64,000 bases of DNA, taken from assembly GCA_033675265.1 (NCBI GenBank), contig JAUJYZ010000593.1:282004-346003 (forward strand). Reading direction: 5' to 3'. Every line of letters begins with the position of its first letter. Position 1 is the stretch's first letter. The notes below the pieces were generated by a model. It did not search any database. It was not told the origin of the DNA and saw only the letters and a list, made by a program, of their open reading frames with translations. The position numbers were made by a program, and so were the translations under genes. Of this stretch, positions 62,847 through 64,000 are shown piece by piece. Source of the stretch: Actinostola sp. cb2023 (taxonomy: Eukaryota; Cnidaria; Anthozoa; Actiniaria; Actinostolidae).

Positions 62847-64000
62847 TAATATGTCATCGAATGAATTCTCTCGGGTACTTTATAACATGTGTACATTTTG
62901 TAAGCTTAGGGTCTTTATCAGTGAATTTTCTGTCTTTCGAAGGCCTGACATAAGGAATCACTAATATCGATTTGGTTTCTTTGAAAATCATTTAATTATT
63001 TTTTTAGATTTTTTTTAAATTATCGCGCTGCTCATGGCAATTTCGAAGTCCAGCAGACTGTAAAATGGCAAGATTTTGCAACTGCCGCATAAAGCTAATT
63101 CGAGATTAAATGCAATACTTTTTGCATGGGTGTGTAGATATATCCTTCTAGTTTCTTCGACAATTTGGTTTTAAGAAATTGCATCTCACATTGTAACGGA
63201 ATCAGGAAGAATATGGTCCCTCATGCACGCGTTGTATTCATAAACCCAAACCACCCCAACTTTGAGGGCTTTTTTCAAAATCGTGGCACCTGATTCAAAC
63301 TATCTTACTATGTGTGGATAAAGTACTAATGTTTATCAATGCAAAACGCCAATAAAATCTTTCTGCATAGCATTTTTGCAAAAATCGCAAGCCTTCGAAA
63401 CTTTGGGAAAAATGCCCAAATCGAACTTCTGTCAGATTTCGATTGTTCGAACTAACAACAAAACTAAATAACTGAATAGGCTTAACCAGAGCTTGGTAGT
63501 CATAGTAAGTCCTTCTGAATCGTCTATAACGTGTAGAATAATTGCTTGACCTCCAAGGTTAGGGAATCAAGTGGCGGCCATTGTACGTAAATTCATATTC
63601 AACGATCAGTCCAGATCGTAACAGTGTTTTCATATGGCTTCTGATGTTCTTGTAAATTCCATTGTGTGCGAATATTTAGTGCAAAGAGGCGTCTACAGAG
63701 AACCAGTTATACATTTATCAAACAGCAATCGAGAATGGAGCTAAAGAATTCAAACAATCGAGTGAGGAAACAACTCAGTTTCAATTCTTAGCCGGGTTCC
63801 GTGTTTACAATGAGATCATTCGTTCCCAGTCCCCCCCTCTCCTTTTGTACCAGTGAGGGTGGTAGAGGGTCATTTCGCTATAAAATATATAAAAAGTCTG
63901 GGTATCGTTTTCGTTTTAAAATTCAACTCTAATTAAGAATATGTTGTCTTGTGTATGAATATATATATAATTGTTCTATATTGATGTACTCGTGAGATAG
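62847..64000. other. Right flank, no recognised gene
   Basis: AT-rich, with T- and A-runs near 62995-63020. No ORF longer than chance, no element ends that I can pair. CGATTGTTCGAAC near 63440 is unremarkable. Confidence 0.4.

Overview
The window is AT-rich animal DNA, not bacterial. It has exons with GT/AG introns, three orders of eukaryotic retroelement (Ty3/Gypsy, Ngaro/DIRS-type tyrosine-recombinase, Penelope-like), many short TIR elements, microsatellites and tRNA-derived repeats. The mix (Ngaro-type element, Gmr1-type Gypsy, Penelope-like element with GIY-YIG nuclease, and a relic of a repeat ORF common in marine invertebrates) suggests a marine invertebrate, perhaps a cnidarian. That placement is an inference and not certain. 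The only host gene I recognise is a secreted chymotrypsin-fold (S1A) serine protease, present twice in head-to-head orientation. LAYOUT: a very large, old, imperfect inverted duplication covers about 0.86-52.7 kb, with its centre near 30.95 kb. The left arm carries the protease on the minus strand: exon 1 at 30.6 kb, exon 2 at 18.0 kb, exon 3 at 7.0 kb, exon 4 at 4.45 kb, and no last exon in the window. The right arm carries it on the plus strand: exon 1 at 31.3 kb, exon 2 at 40.2 kb, exon 3 at 42.6 kb, exon 4 at 43.5 kb, exon 5 at 53.4 kb. Every junction is phase 1. The left copy keeps His, Asp and Ser of the catalytic triad. However, its exon-2 3' splice site has been amplified into about 82 tandem 42-bp units (18.1-21.6 kb). 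The right copy has a single splice site there but a 1-bp deletion in exon 4 that shifts the GDSGGP codons out of frame. INSERTIONS: the arms differ mainly by insertions, so each arm gives the empty site for elements in the other. The left arm has a 1.56-kb TIR element with 9-bp TSD (5.1-6.6 kb), a decayed Ty3/Gypsy (7.8-11.3 kb) followed by a ~1-kb palindrome, a 2.5-kb foldback element (13.5-16.0 kb), the splice-site minisatellite, a foldback-like element with hairpin-forming tandem repeats in its ends (23.5-25.5 kb), and a further inverted duplication (25.5-30.5 kb) enclosing two short TIR elements. The right arm has a Ngaro-type element with identical split direct repeats (35.1-39.7 kb), TTAA-flanked MITEs, and a Gypsy element whose integrase lies upstream of reverse transcriptase (43.8-49.9 kb), itself broken by two MITEs. 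DISTAL PART: beyond the arms, a second palindrome (54.3-60.25 kb) is made of two nearly identical Penelope-like 3' ends around a spacer with tandem tRNA-like units and a decayed repeat ORF. Next comes a dispersed repeat with a terminal stem-loop (60.3-61.0 kb), then a 1.57-kb TIR element (61.3-62.8 kb) with ATGCAAAT octamer repeats and a spliced ORF. The last 1.1 kb shows nothing I recognise. The recurring theme is inverted repetition at every scale, from 45-bp hairpins to the roughly 52-kb palindrome. The right protease copy is a pseudogene as written; the left lacks its end in this window.
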